Shown: piece after piece, positions 22,401 to 30,212 of the stretch
Layout: each line of letters starts with the position of its first letter
How positions within the stretch are numbered: position 1 is the stretch's first letter
NCBI GenBank assembly: GCA_963837325.1
Contig: CAWIMV010000001.1
Span: forward strand, 2,480,001-2,544,000
Reading direction: 5' to 3'
DNA from: CAVQKZ01 sp963837325
Lineage (GTDB): Bacteria; Actinomycetota; Actinomycetes; Mycobacteriales; Jatrophihabitantaceae
Length of the DNA: 64,000 nucleotides
The notes under the pieces: model-generated
Database searches by the model: none
Seen by the model: only the letters and a program-made list of their open reading frames with translations
Told to the model about the DNA's origin: nothing
Translations under genes and position numbers: made by a program

Positions 22401-23898
22401 GAACACGCCGTGCACCTTCACCATGACCGGCGCACCAGCCGCGTTGAGCATCAACCTCAACACCGGCGCCATCACCGGCACGGTGAATGACACCAACAAG
22501 GTCAACGTCGTCGTGACGATCAAGGATGCCGGCAATATCAGCGTGCCCTCCTCTCCGTTCACCTGGACCGTCCTCGCCAAGCCGACGATCACGCCGACGA
22601 ACCGGACGACCACGCAGGGCTCGACCACTACCAACTACACCCCGCCATCGACCTGCCCGAACACGCCGTGCACCTACACGATGACCGGCGCACCGACCGC
22701 TCTGACGATCAACCTCAACACCGGTGCCATCACCGGCACCGTGTCCGGCGGCACCCAGAACAACGTCATCGTCACCATCAAGGACGCCGCGAACGTCAGC
22801 GTTGCATCCGCCCCGTTCACCTGGACGGTGAACGCGGCACCGACGATGGGCAATCCCGGCAACCAGACGGTGCGCGGCGGCACCGCTGCGACCCTCAACG
22901 TCTCTGGTCAGGTGGCAGGTGGAACTGCGCCATACACCTACTCCGCCACCGGCCTGCCGGGCTGGTTGAACATCAACTCCACGAGCGGCGTGATCACCGG
23001 GACGGCGCCGACGACGCGCAGCCTTACCCCTGGCATCACGGTGAGCGCCACTGACAGCACCGGGGTCCTCGCGACGAGCACGACGTTCCAGTGGTTCGTC
23101 AGCTACCCGTCGGTCACGATCGCGAACCAGGTCACCAAGGTCAATGTGGTCGTCAGCATCAACCTGGACAGCTACACCGTCGGTGGTACCGCGCCGTACA
23201 CCTATGTGATCGCCAACAAGCCCGCCTGGTTGACCTACACCGCCGGCACGCACGTCCTCTCCGGGACGGCGCCCGCCACTACGAGCACGACGTCGAACAT
23301 CACAGTTACCGCCACCGACGCCGCGGGCACGGTCGTCACCAGCGCGCCGTTCAACTGGAGGGTCATCGCGAGCTCCACACTTTCCTGGAACACCATTGTG
23401 ACAAAGTCATCGATACCAAATGCCCCAATCACCAGCGTCGACCTAGCGCCGTCTGTGACAAACGAGGCGGCGGGGACCTTCACCGCCGTCGGCTTGCCGC
23501 CAGGTTTGGTGATCAGTTCGGCCGGCGTCATCAGCGGAACACCGACGCTGCCCGGCAGTTACCGCGTGACCGTGTCGGCGAACGATTCGCTCGCAGTCGC
23601 AATGCCGAGCGCGCCGTTCGTCTGGCAGATCACCAACCTGACATGGAGCACAATTCCGTCGCAGACCTCGGTGCACGGCGTCGCGGACACCCTTGACGTC
23701 ACGCCATTCGACACCGGCGGAGTTGCCCCGTTCACCTACACGGCGGCCACCCTGCCGGTTGGGCTCACCATGAACTCCGCGACGGGGCTCATCAGCGGGA
23801 CCCCGACTACGGCCGGGACGAAATCCGTAGTCGTCACCGTGACCGACACCAGCGGTGCGGTACTTGCGGCTGTCGCGTTCAGCTGGGTCGTGAGTTGA
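19468..23898 (+). CDS. Giant PilV-like minor pilin with about 12 Ig-like domains (putative pilus-tip adhesin)
   Basis: A 1476-residue protein. It opens with a type III (prepilin) signal: a 21-residue basic leader ending GG, cleavage before F22 and a mature start FVLLESIVAMGIV with Glu at +5, as in PilV. After a pilin-like part (to about 200) come two Ig-like domains (211-378), then a lectin-like domain (389-600, NGSFEDPN, ELNAN, WSVWHRGRYSG, IGNFIDNLSLNN), then ten more Ig/cadherin-like domains of about 86 residues, each ending F.WTV. Five domains share a C-x3-P-C motif that can form a disulfide. It should be inserted at the pilus tip by the pilin machinery and protrude as a fibre. The GTG start has a weak ribosome binding site. 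The gene overlaps the next start (TGATG). Confidence 0.88.
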   Translation: MIRFSSAIRRRRRDKDADDGGFVLLESIVAMGIVTVIMAALMTLLTTTIKTTSHLRTRQEAIQLADTQIEKIRAFAPTALVTGRNAATVAPQYNDGVASTSPPDLANLLKTTTPVSDSTPVAPNFPASPQLTPVGTQSFWVSTYLGCDSPTPCDVSLVLHAIVAVTWTNPVTNPCSNASCSYVTSTLVDTHPDPRFSVVHTTDPSAIDVNDMLSDVGDKAPFTGSPAMHPGVGVGPFTWSATGLPPGVTMAPDGTFSGTLADQSVSVPSVAYAVTVTVVDGLIERRSDSFTWTVRQPTIVTPAPAPTPINTPVSLQVVATCWKAPCVYRMNANAPTGLTIDAVTGLITGTPTAVGTARDVAVSITDGNGVTATSDLFDWVIVPPPTSVCVPEIALTNGSFEDPNTPIVQNGAPNWMVGGSLPLKWDTTEPDNVIELWRNDGAPGPALGLSAQAANGGLPISAQDGYQWAELNANQTGALFQNLPTNPGVVLQWSVWHRGRYSGVANAGKKDIMRVQIGSTTPGSQLDQPATNVATGITATDISDDSTAWHLYRGFYIVPPGQTTTRFQFAAISTASGNNSIGNFIDNLSLNNQVACVEKLPDPQTSTLLTPIDPLQLAAIRGSGNYTWGGGSTLPVGLSLSTSGLVTGTPLAVGTWSVVLTLTDTQTTYKTNVPFTWTIVPKPTVTAPSNQTTSTGGAVKLQLATTCLNKPCAYTMASGPSGLIVSNLGLISGRVTSSAQTFSAVKITVVDADGGTATSAAFTWTVLGDLAVTSPGNQKTQRGAAITLDMAPRASGGVPFSGTPRYTFSATNLPAWLTIDRFGVISGVAPSSADSTTPGITVTITDSVNATATTAAFSWAVYAPPTVTAPGNQASDAGSSVSLQVASTCGNSPCTFSISGQPSGLTISNTGLISGTVTATPQTYGNVRVVITDAAGASTRSNGFTWTINYPPPTITPVNQTTTVTSTNTNYTPASTCPNTPCTFTMTGAPAALSINLNTGAITGTVNDTNKVNVVVTIKDAGNISVPSSPFTWTVLAKPTITPTNRTTTQGSTTTNYTPPSTCPNTPCTYTMTGAPTALTINLNTGAITGTVSGGTQNNVIVTIKDAANVSVASAPFTWTVNAAPTMGNPGNQTVRGGTAATLNVSGQVAGGTAPYTYSATGLPGWLNINSTSGVITGTAPTTRSLTPGITVSATDSTGVLATSTTFQWFVSYPSVTIANQVTKVNVVVSINLDSYTVGGTAPYTYVIANKPAWLTYTAGTHVLSGTAPATTSTTSNITVTATDAAGTVVTSAPFNWRVIASSTLSWNTIVTKSSIPNAPITSVDLAPSVTNEAAGTFTAVGLPPGLVISSAGVISGTPTLPGSYRVTVSANDSLAVAMPSAPFVWQITNLTWSTIPSQTSVHGVADTLDVTPFDTGGVAPFTYTAATLPVGLTMNSATGLISGTPTTAGTKSVVVTVTDTSGAVLAAVAFSWVVS
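22378..22830 (+). repeat. DNA-level tandem repeat of two Ig domains in the giant pilin gene
   Basis: Blocks starting at 22378 and 22636 (258 bases, 86 codons apart) are nearly identical at DNA level across the STCPNTPCT.TMTGAP segment and the following INLNTGAITGTV. The other Ig domains have diverged far more. This is a recent duplication of one domain unit. Confidence 0.75.
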
Positions 23899-24596
23899 TG
23901 AGCGTTCGGCGCCGGATCGCCGGCGACGAAGGCACGACTTTGATGGAACTCATGGTCGGCATGACCGTCATGGCGGTCTTCATGGCGATTTTCACTGCGG
24001 CGGTGGTCACGATGTTCTCGTCCACCAACAAGACCCAGGCCGTGGTGAGCAGCTCTACCCAACTCAACCTCGCGTTCGAACATTTGGACACGCAGGTTCG
24101 GTACGCGACCCTCATCGATCAGCAGGTCGTCACACCGACTTGGTCCGTTGCGTTCCAGACTGACGGACCGACGGCGACAACGTGTGTGAAACTCATGATC
24201 AATCCGACGGTCCCCAGCGTTGTGCTGAACGGCATCGTCGTGAACAACTTGACCGCGCTCACCTGGACCATGAACGTGGCCGCCGATGGCACGTTACCGA
24301 TCCCTCCGCTCGGCTCGGGAACCCAGACCGTGCTCGCAACGGGAATTGAACTGGTGGACCAGAACGGGGCAGCGGTCACGCCCTTTTTCGTCTCAACGCC
24401 GGCGTTGGGCACGCTGGCGCAGCCTCAGCAAGAGGTTCATCAGCAACTCCGGCTACGACTGGTCGGGGTGGGCGGCAACCAGAAATCGCTGACGAAGTCC
24501 TTCAGTGAACTTACGTTCAGCGCCCTCAACTCGGCGACGCCAACCACGGCGCGATCGCGCGTAGCGGGCACGTCAGTCTGTGCGGTTACACCATGA
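23898..24596 (+). CDS. PilW-like minor pilin
   Basis: A 232-residue minor pilin with a short leader ending EG, cleavage before T13 and a mature start TTLMELMVGMTVMAVFM with Glu at +5, followed by the hydrophobic helix and a beta-rich head. The long N-terminal helix continuing to HLDTQVRYATL matches PilW/GspJ-like minor pilins that initiate pilus assembly. ATG 23898 overlaps the stop of the giant pilin gene. The following gene starts within its stop (ATGA). Confidence 0.85.
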   Translation: MSVRRRIAGDEGTTLMELMVGMTVMAVFMAIFTAAVVTMFSSTNKTQAVVSSSTQLNLAFEHLDTQVRYATLIDQQVVTPTWSVAFQTDGPTATTCVKLMINPTVPSVVLNGIVVNNLTALTWTMNVAADGTLPIPPLGSGTQTVLATGIELVDQNGAAVTPFFVSTPALGTLAQPQQEVHQQLRLRLVGVGGNQKSLTKSFSELTFSALNSATPTTARSRVAGTSVCAVTP

Positions 24597-26146
24597 CGTT
24601 CATCTCGTACATCCGCGCGCATCATGTCGCTCGAGCGGGCACAAGCGAGCGCGGTTCGATGGCCATGGTGATGATCATCGTCATCGTCGGCATGGCGCTC
24701 GGGGCTCTGATGGTTCCCATCATTCTTACCCAGAGCCAAAACACGTCCCATTCGGATACGCGAGTCCAGGCGCTGCACCAAGCTGAGTCCGGCATCAACA
24801 CCATGCTGAGTCGTGTTCGCGGCGCAACCACCGATGGCGGAGTGTCCGGTGGGTCCGCTCTGCTGCCGTGCGGCCCGCTGTCGTGGCCGACGGCATCGCC
24901 CACCAACGGGTACACGGTCACGGTGAAGTACTACACCTCGGACCCGCTCAAGGTCGTTGCGTCAGCGAACCCCCCGGCGACGCCGACTGCCATGACGTGC
25001 ACGCCAAACGCCGGGCCTACCGATGTACCCAGCTTCGCCCGGATCACGGCGACTGGATTGGACGGCACTGGCAAGCGCAAGTCCACCCGCACGCTGTCGA
25101 GCACCTACGCGTTCAACACGATCGATTCCTTCAGCTACAACCAGTCGAAAGCCGTGACGGTTGGCGGCCAGATTCGCCTGAACCCGAGAAACTTCTTCGA
25201 CGTCGACGAGACCGAATGCCTCGCCGCGACCGGCGCTGTGCCCGAAGCCGGGATGGCCCTGTCGGTCCAGGCCTGCAGCACAGCAGCAGCGCCGACCAAT
25301 CTGCAGTCGCAACTGTTTGCCTACAGATCAGACCTCTCGCTGCAACTAGTGTCTTCGACGACGAGCACCCCTCCCGACGGCCTGTGTGTGACGGCGTCGA
25401 ATACGACGAACGCGATAACGCTTGAATCGTGTTCGACCCCGGTTTCCGCCAACCAGCAATGGAGCCTCAACGCCAACGGCGCGTTCCAAGGAACAGGCAC
25501 GACTTCGCCCATCTGTCTGGCGGTCCGGCCGACTGGAACCGACATCGTGGCCAAGACCTGCAGCGCTACCTACGATTCGACGGCGGCTTGGTTGCCAACG
25601 CCGTCCGCTGGTTCGGGCGGTGCGGGGGCGAGTAGCAACCAGCTGGTGAACTTCAATCAGTTCGGCCAGTGCGCACAGGCCGCGAACGACCCGGCCAGTC
25701 CTCCGTCGACGACCAACCCCGTCGTGCTGGCCTCGTGCGCACAGGTCGCACGGCCGACTGCGGCGCCCCCAGGCCAGCAGTTCAGCTTTGACCCGATCGC
25801 CGGCAAATGGACGACAACCGCCTCCGGGTCGAAATGCCTCACCAGGGGCTCGGCGAACGCTGTAACCGTCGCGACTTGTACGGCCAACGATCCGGCACAG
25901 GTCTGGAAAGACCACGGCGCAGCGTCTGCCAACCAGCTCAACGCCAGCCAGTGGGCCTTCAGTGAGCGCTACACAATCACTGACTCGGCGGGCGTGTCAT
26001 GTCTGTCGCTCAGCCAGGCATCGGGTCAGCCGTACACCCGGATCACATGGGAAACGTGTGACGGCAGCTCGCGACAGAAATGGAACGCCGGAGGCGACGC
26101 TCTGCAATCGTCGACCGTGAAAAATACCAGCGAGACACCCAGCTAG
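24593..26146 (+). CDS. PilX-like minor pilin with ricin-type lectin domain
   Basis: A 517-residue protein. A leader ending ERG is followed by SMAMVMIIVIVGMALGALMVPIIL, a PilX/GspK-type pilin helix without Glu at +5, and QALHQAESGINTML as in PilX. Residues about 195-510 form beta-trefoil-like repeats with ricin-lectin Q-x-W or Q-x-F marks (NQQWSL, GQQFSF, QVWKD, RQKWNA) and paired cysteines (LCVTA...LESC, KCLTR...VATC, SCLSL...WETC). Such domains bind sugars. It is therefore a candidate carbohydrate-binding tip subunit that acts with the giant Ig pilin. It is the last gene of the pilus operon. Confidence 0.85.
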   Translation: MTFISYIRAHHVARAGTSERGSMAMVMIIVIVGMALGALMVPIILTQSQNTSHSDTRVQALHQAESGINTMLSRVRGATTDGGVSGGSALLPCGPLSWPTASPTNGYTVTVKYYTSDPLKVVASANPPATPTAMTCTPNAGPTDVPSFARITATGLDGTGKRKSTRTLSSTYAFNTIDSFSYNQSKAVTVGGQIRLNPRNFFDVDETECLAATGAVPEAGMALSVQACSTAAAPTNLQSQLFAYRSDLSLQLVSSTTSTPPDGLCVTASNTTNAITLESCSTPVSANQQWSLNANGAFQGTGTTSPICLAVRPTGTDIVAKTCSATYDSTAAWLPTPSAGSGGAGASSNQLVNFNQFGQCAQAANDPASPPSTTNPVVLASCAQVARPTAAPPGQQFSFDPIAGKWTTTASGSKCLTRGSANAVTVATCTANDPAQVWKDHGAASANQLNASQWAFSERYTITDSAGVSCLSLSQASGQPYTRITWETCDGSSRQKWNAGGDALQSSTVKNTSETPS

Positions 26147-26175
26147 TCATGCGAGGGCGCGGTTAGCCTGGCGGT

Positions 26176-26757
26176 ATGAAGCAGATCGGGTTCGCTCTCC
26201 GCATCGGCCTTGGTTTGATAAGCGTGGTCGCCGTGACCGCGGCGGGCACCGGCTGCTCGAAGTCGACCCACCACAGCACTCCGGCGCATACCGCGTCGTC
26301 GTCGAAGGCATCCGCCACCGCGGCGGCAGCAACGCCAACCCGCTGGTGGTCGAACAGCGCGGTCCAGGTCGGCAGCCCGATCGATCCGGCCAACCCGGGT
26401 GCGGCGACGGCGAAGCTGCACCCGTCGCAGGCGGACTACTGCGGCATGCTCAAGCAGACCGTCAAGGCCGGCAAGTCGCTGGTCACGAGCGCGCAGACTG
26501 CGGACACCCGCGTGCGCATCGGGATCGAGGCGTTCGTCCCGGAAATCTCGAAGGTGGCACCAAGCCCGGTCGACTCGCAGTGGCGGGTGCTGGGGCCGGT
26601 CGTCCTCGCCGCTGCGAAGGCCGGCGCGTTGCCGTCGTCGGGCGCCGGCGCGGGCACCGCTCAGGCGCTGCAGGCCGTCAGTGTCGTCGCCGCGGACGCC
26701 AAGTCCCGCTGCGGCCTCGACCTGACCCCGCTGATCACTGGCGCGACCGGCGGCTGA
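26176..26757 (+). CDS. Putative secreted lipoprotein, function unknown
   Basis: A 193-residue exported protein. The N-terminal MKQIGFALRIGLGLISVVAV signal is followed by a Cys at residue 27 in AAGTGC, a poor lipobox with Gly at -3. A Ser/Thr/Ala-rich linker (28-55) leads into a helical domain holding two Cys residues (YCGMLKQTVKAGKS and SRCGLDL) that may pair. No family was recognised. It stands alone, 30 bases after the pilus operon, and a pilus role is possible but unsupported. It converges on the PH-domain gene with 12 bases between stops. Confidence 0.7.
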   Translation: MKQIGFALRIGLGLISVVAVTAAGTGCSKSTHHSTPAHTASSSKASATAAAATPTRWWSNSAVQVGSPIDPANPGAATAKLHPSQADYCGMLKQTVKAGKSLVTSAQTADTRVRIGIEAFVPEISKVAPSPVDSQWRVLGPVVLAAAKAGALPSSGAGAGTAQALQAVSVVAADAKSRCGLDLTPLITGATGG

Positions 26758-26769
26758 TCGGACCGAGCG

Positions 26770-27432
26770 TCACCGCTGCGGCGGGTACTCCTGGGTCGGC
26801 GGCGGCGGCTGATACCCCGGCGGTTGCTGGTAACCCTGCTGTGGCGGCTGCTGGTAACCCTGCTGTGGCGGCGGTTGATAGCCGGGCGGCGGGGGCTGGT
26901 ACCCCGGCGGCGAGCCACCATAGTTCAGCCGGGCCCGACGTTCGCCGTCCTGCTCGATGAGCCGGTTCAGCGTCTGCTGCATGGTGTCCGACCGCGGGAC
27001 GTTGTCCAGGTTCTGCTGGCCGTGTTCACCCGCGGACTCGATCGTGAGCGTCCCGGCCTTGACGATCCGGTCCCACAGCGTCTGCGAGAACCCGACGTCG
27101 TTGATGCGCTGCAGGGCGATGTCGCGCCCGGTGTGGCGGAACACGCCGGTGCGGATCAGCACCCGGTGCGTGGTGAAGACGTAATGCGTCGTGCGCCACC
27201 GGATCCAGGGCGCGAACGACAGCCACGACAGCAGCACCAGTCCGACGACGACGATGAGGATGATCACGACAGTTCGGCCGGTGCCCTTGTCGGGCGCGAA
27301 TGCGATCCCGGCACCGCCGGCCGCGCAGATCGCCGCGAACCACAGCGTCGCCGGCACCAGCGTGATCCAGTGCGGATGCAGGTGCGCCACGACCTGCTCG
27401 TCGTCGGCGAGGATCTTTTCGGGGTACGCCAC
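26770..27432 (-). CDS. Membrane protein with bacterial PH domain (Rv3278c-like)
   Basis: A 220-residue protein with two membrane helices (about residues 22-42 and 52-75), followed by a bPH_2/DUF304 domain (YVFTTHRVLIRTGVFRHTGRDIALQRINDVGF) and a Pro/Gln/Tyr-rich cytoplasmic tail. It lies beside birA as in mycobacteria. The function is unknown, and PH-like domains are linked to envelope stress or lipid contact. The GTG start is preceded by GGGAGG. Confidence 0.85.
   Translation of the reverse strand: MAYPEKILADDEQVVAHLHPHWITLVPATLWFAAICAAGGAGIAFAPDKGTGRTVVIILIVVVGLVLLSWLSFAPWIRWRTTHYVFTTHRVLIRTGVFRHTGRDIALQRINDVGFSQTLWDRIVKAGTLTIESAGEHGQQNLDNVPRSDTMQQTLNRLIEQDGERRARLNYGGSPPGYQPPPPGYQPPPQQGYQQPPQQGYQQPPGYQPPPPTQEYPPQR
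26825..26872 (-). repeat. 24-bp tandem repeat in the tail of the PH-domain gene
   Basis: Two perfect 24-base copies (TGCTGGTAACCCTGCTGTGG plus CGGC on the plus strand) encode the repeated PPQQGYQQ unit of the C-terminal tail. Confidence 0.8.
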
Positions 27433-27494
27433 GTGAACCTCCGGGAAGCTGTTGGCCGCAACGTTATCGGGTCAGCGCCCGGTTGGGGCTGTGA

Positions 27495-28304
27495 TCACCC
27501 GGCGGGCCGGACATGCTCGACATCCCCGGCCCCGATCGGACGGACGACTCCGTCGGTGTCCACGTGCAACCGCCCGGTGGAGTCGACCCCGACGGCCGTG
27601 CCCCGGACCCGACTGCCGTCGGTGCCGCTGACGACGACGATCTGACCGATGGTGGTGCAGGCGGCGCGGTAGGCGGCGGCCAGACCGCACGCTTCGGCGT
27701 CCCCTTCGGCCGCCACCCACGACTGGCACCAGTCGTCCAGCCGAGTGAGAATTGCGTTCAGCAACACGCCCCGATTCACCTCGACGGCGCCGCACAGCGC
27801 GAGCGACGTGGCCGCATCGCCCGGCAATTCGGCCCGGGTCGTCGAGACGTTGACCCCGATCCCGACGACGACGGCGTCACCGTTGGTCTGGGCCAGGATG
27901 CCGGCCACCTTCGCCGGCGGCACCGAGCCATCCGAGCGAGCCAGCAGGTCATTGGGCCACTTGAGTGCGACCTGTACGCCGCTTACCGCACCAACCGCCT
28001 CGTGCAGGGCCACCCCCGCGAGCAGGGGCAGCCAGCCCCAGTGCACCAACGGCACGGGCGGCCGAAGCAGCACTGAGAACGTCAGGCCGGCGCCGGGGGG
28101 CGAGACCCAGGGGCGATCGAGGCGACCTCGCCCCGCCAGCTGGTGTTCGGCCACCAGGACCGCGCGGTCGGGGACCGATGGATCGGCCAACAGGTCGGCA
28201 TTCGTGGAAGCCGTCTCGTCCACCACCGCGACCCGGCCCCAGGCGGTCCCCAAGGCCGCACGCAGGGCGTCAGCGTCCAGCGGCGCGCGGTCGTCCATCG
28301 CCAT
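27495..28304 (-). CDS. birA: Biotin-[acetyl-CoA-carboxylase] ligase BirA
   Basis: A 269-residue biotin protein ligase that activates biotin with ATP and attaches it to the biotin carboxyl carrier domain, here presumably AccA3 (Lys in AMKM). Catalytic blocks are the biotin/ATP loop VAEHQLAGRGRLDRPWVSPPGAGLTFSVLLRP, LKWPNDLL and KVAGILAQT, followed by a C-terminal SH3-like cap. There is no N-terminal DNA-binding domain, so it is not a repressor. ATG 28304 is chosen, with ATG 28298 equally possible. A very long frame through 29972 is the shadow of accD5. It is divergent from accD5. Confidence 0.92.
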   Translation of the reverse strand: MAMDDRAPLDADALRAALGTAWGRVAVVDETASTNADLLADPSVPDRAVLVAEHQLAGRGRLDRPWVSPPGAGLTFSVLLRPPVPLVHWGWLPLLAGVALHEAVGAVSGVQVALKWPNDLLARSDGSVPPAKVAGILAQTNGDAVVVGIGVNVSTTRAELPGDAATSLALCGAVEVNRGVLLNAILTRLDDWCQSWVAAEGDAEACGLAAAYRAACTTIGQIVVVSGTDGSRVRGTAVGVDSTGRLHVDTDGVVRPIGAGDVEHVRPAG

Positions 28305-28379
28305 CAGGTTAGTCCCGATGATCGGCGAGAACGGTGACGTGCGACCCTCCGATTCGGGCCGCGGAATAGGGTGCTGTCC

Positions 28380-29990
28380 ATGGCAGTAGAGCCCGTCGGC
28401 AAGGCATCGGACGCTAAGCCCGACCTTGACCCACATACGACGGCCGGCAAATTGGCCGATCTCGAGCGGCGTTACGACGAAGCCGTGCACGCCGGCTCGG
28501 CCCGCGCTGTCGAGAAGCAGCACGCCCGCGGCAAGAAGACGGCCCGCGAGCGCATCGCCGCCCTGCTCGACGAAGGTTCGTTCATCGAGCTCGACGAGTT
28601 CGCCCGCCATCGGTCCACGACGTTCGGCATGGACAAGAGCCGGCCGTTCGGCGACGGCGTGGTCTCCGGCTACGGCACGGTCGACGGGCGTCCGGTCTGC
28701 GTCTTCAGCCAGGACGTCACTGTGTTCGGTGGCAGCCTCGGCGAGGTGTACGGCGAGAAGATCGTCAAGGTGCTCGACTTCGCGATGAAGACCGGCTGCC
28801 CCATCGTCGGCATCAACGAAGGCGGCGGCGCCCGCATCCAGGAAGGCGTCGTCAGCCTCGGCCTCTACGGCGAGATCTTCCACCGCAACGTGCTGGCGTC
28901 CGGGGTCGTACCGCAAATCTCGCTGATCATGGGTGCGGCAGCGGGCGGTCACGTCTACTCCCCCGCGCTCACCGACTTCGTCGTCATGGTCGACCAGACG
29001 TCCCAGATGTTCATCACCGGCCCGGACGTCGTGAAGACCGTCACCGGCGAGGAGGTGACGCTGGAAGAACTCGGTGGGGCTCGCACCCACAACACGACGA
29101 GCGGCAACGCGCACTACCTCGGCACCGACGAGGACGACGCGATCAACTACGTCAAGGCGTTGCTGTCCTACCTGCCGAGCAACAACCTCGATCCACTGCC
29201 GGTGTACGAGGGGATCGCGTCGGTCGACGTCGAGGAGGCCGATGCCTTCCTGGACGAATTCATCCCCGACTCGGCCAACCAGCCCTACGACATGCACGTG
29301 ATCATCGAGCACCTGCTCGACGACGGCGAGTTCCTCGAGGTGCACGCGCTGTTCGCCCAGAACGTCGTCGTCGGTTTCGGTCGCATCGACGGCCAGCCGG
29401 TGGGCATCGTTGCCAATCAGCCGATGCATTTCGCCGGTTGCCTGGACATCGACGCATCCGAGAAGGCGGCCCGGTTCGTGCGTACGTGCGACGCCTTCAA
29501 CGTGCCGGTCATCACGCTGGTGGACGTCCCCGGCTTCCTGCCCGGCGTGGGGCAGGAGCACGCCGGCATCATCCGCCGCGGCGCCAAGCTCATCTACGCC
29601 TACGCCGAGGCCACCGTCCCGCTCATCACCATCGTCACCCGCAAGGCGTTCGGCGGGGCGTACGACGTCATGGGTTCCAAGCACCTCGGTGCCGACATCA
29701 ACGTAGCCTGGCCGTCGGCCCAGATCGCGGTGATGGGCGCTCAGGGCGCAGTGAACGTCCTGCACCGCCGGGCGATCGCGAAGGCTGACGACGTTGAGGC
29801 GCTGCGGGCCAAGCTGGTCACCGAGTACGAGGACACGCTGGTCAACCCGTACGTGGCGGCCGAGCGGGGCTATATCGATTCGGTCATCCCGCCGTCGCTG
29901 ACCCGGTCCTACGTCGTGAAGTCGCTGCGGATGCTGCGCAACAAGCGCGAGTCCCTGCCCCCGAAGAAGCACGGGAACATCCCGCTATGA
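28380..29990 (+). CDS. accD5: Propionyl/acyl-CoA carboxylase beta subunit AccD5
   Basis: A 536-residue carboxyltransferase of the biotin-dependent acyl-CoA carboxylases. It transfers CO2 from carboxybiotin to propionyl-CoA, giving methylmalonyl-CoA, and possibly to acetyl-CoA. It has the two crotonase-like halves, with oxyanion-loop segments GINEGGGARIQEGV and LVDVPGFLPGVGQEHAGIIRRGAKL. It sits opposite birA and directly upstream of its epsilon subunit, exactly as in mycobacteria. ATG 28380 was preferred to the in-frame GTG nine bases earlier. Its product feeds the mutA-mutB enzyme encoded 20 kb further on. Confidence 0.95.
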   Translation: MAVEPVGKASDAKPDLDPHTTAGKLADLERRYDEAVHAGSARAVEKQHARGKKTARERIAALLDEGSFIELDEFARHRSTTFGMDKSRPFGDGVVSGYGTVDGRPVCVFSQDVTVFGGSLGEVYGEKIVKVLDFAMKTGCPIVGINEGGGARIQEGVVSLGLYGEIFHRNVLASGVVPQISLIMGAAAGGHVYSPALTDFVVMVDQTSQMFITGPDVVKTVTGEEVTLEELGGARTHNTTSGNAHYLGTDEDDAINYVKALLSYLPSNNLDPLPVYEGIASVDVEEADAFLDEFIPDSANQPYDMHVIIEHLLDDGEFLEVHALFAQNVVVGFGRIDGQPVGIVANQPMHFAGCLDIDASEKAARFVRTCDAFNVPVITLVDVPGFLPGVGQEHAGIIRRGAKLIYAYAEATVPLITIVTRKAFGGAYDVMGSKHLGADINVAWPSAQIAVMGAQGAVNVLHRRAIAKADDVEALRAKLVTEYEDTLVNPYVAAERGYIDSVIPPSLTRSYVVKSLRMLRNKRESLPPKKHGNIPL

Positions 29991-30202
29991 CCTCGCCCGA
30001 ACCGCCCACGCTGCGCGTCGTGCGCGGCGACCCGACTCCCGAGGAACTCGCAGTGGTCGCCGCGGTCGTCGCGGCCGCGTCGAGCGCCGGGGCGGACGTA
30101 CCCGCACCCGAGCTTCGACGCGGCCGCTGGAACGATCCGGCCGCCCGCCACCGCCGGCCCTGGCTGCCCGGGCCGGGTGCCTGGCGGGCGTCCGTCCGCT
30201 AA
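29987..30202 (+). CDS. accE: Acyl-CoA carboxylase epsilon subunit
   Basis: A 71-residue protein overlapping accD5 by ATGA. LRVVRGDPTPEELAVVAAVVAAA is the conserved epsilon-subunit helix that binds AccD5 and stimulates the complex, and RRGRWNDPAARHRRPWLPGPGAWRAS is the usual tail. These subunits are found only in actinobacteria. Confidence 0.93.
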   Translation: MTSPEPPTLRVVRGDPTPEELAVVAAVVAAASSAGADVPAPELRRGRWNDPAARHRRPWLPGPGAWRASVR

Positions 30203-30212
30203 GCCCCCGCGC

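Noticed and set aside
22378..22830. Regular direct repeats considered as a CRISPR array
   Set aside because: They are in-frame Ig-domain repeats of 86 codons with diverged ends. No short repeat-spacer pattern and no cas genes are present.
20806..23253. An 815-codon open frame antisense to the giant pilin gene
   Set aside because: It mirrors the Ig-repeat coding strand, has Arg/Gly-rich composition with no domain and exists only because of high GC content.
27495..29972. An 825-codon minus-strand frame covering birA and the complement of accD5
   Set aside because: Only the last 269 codons match biotin ligase. The rest is antisense to the clearly coding accD5.
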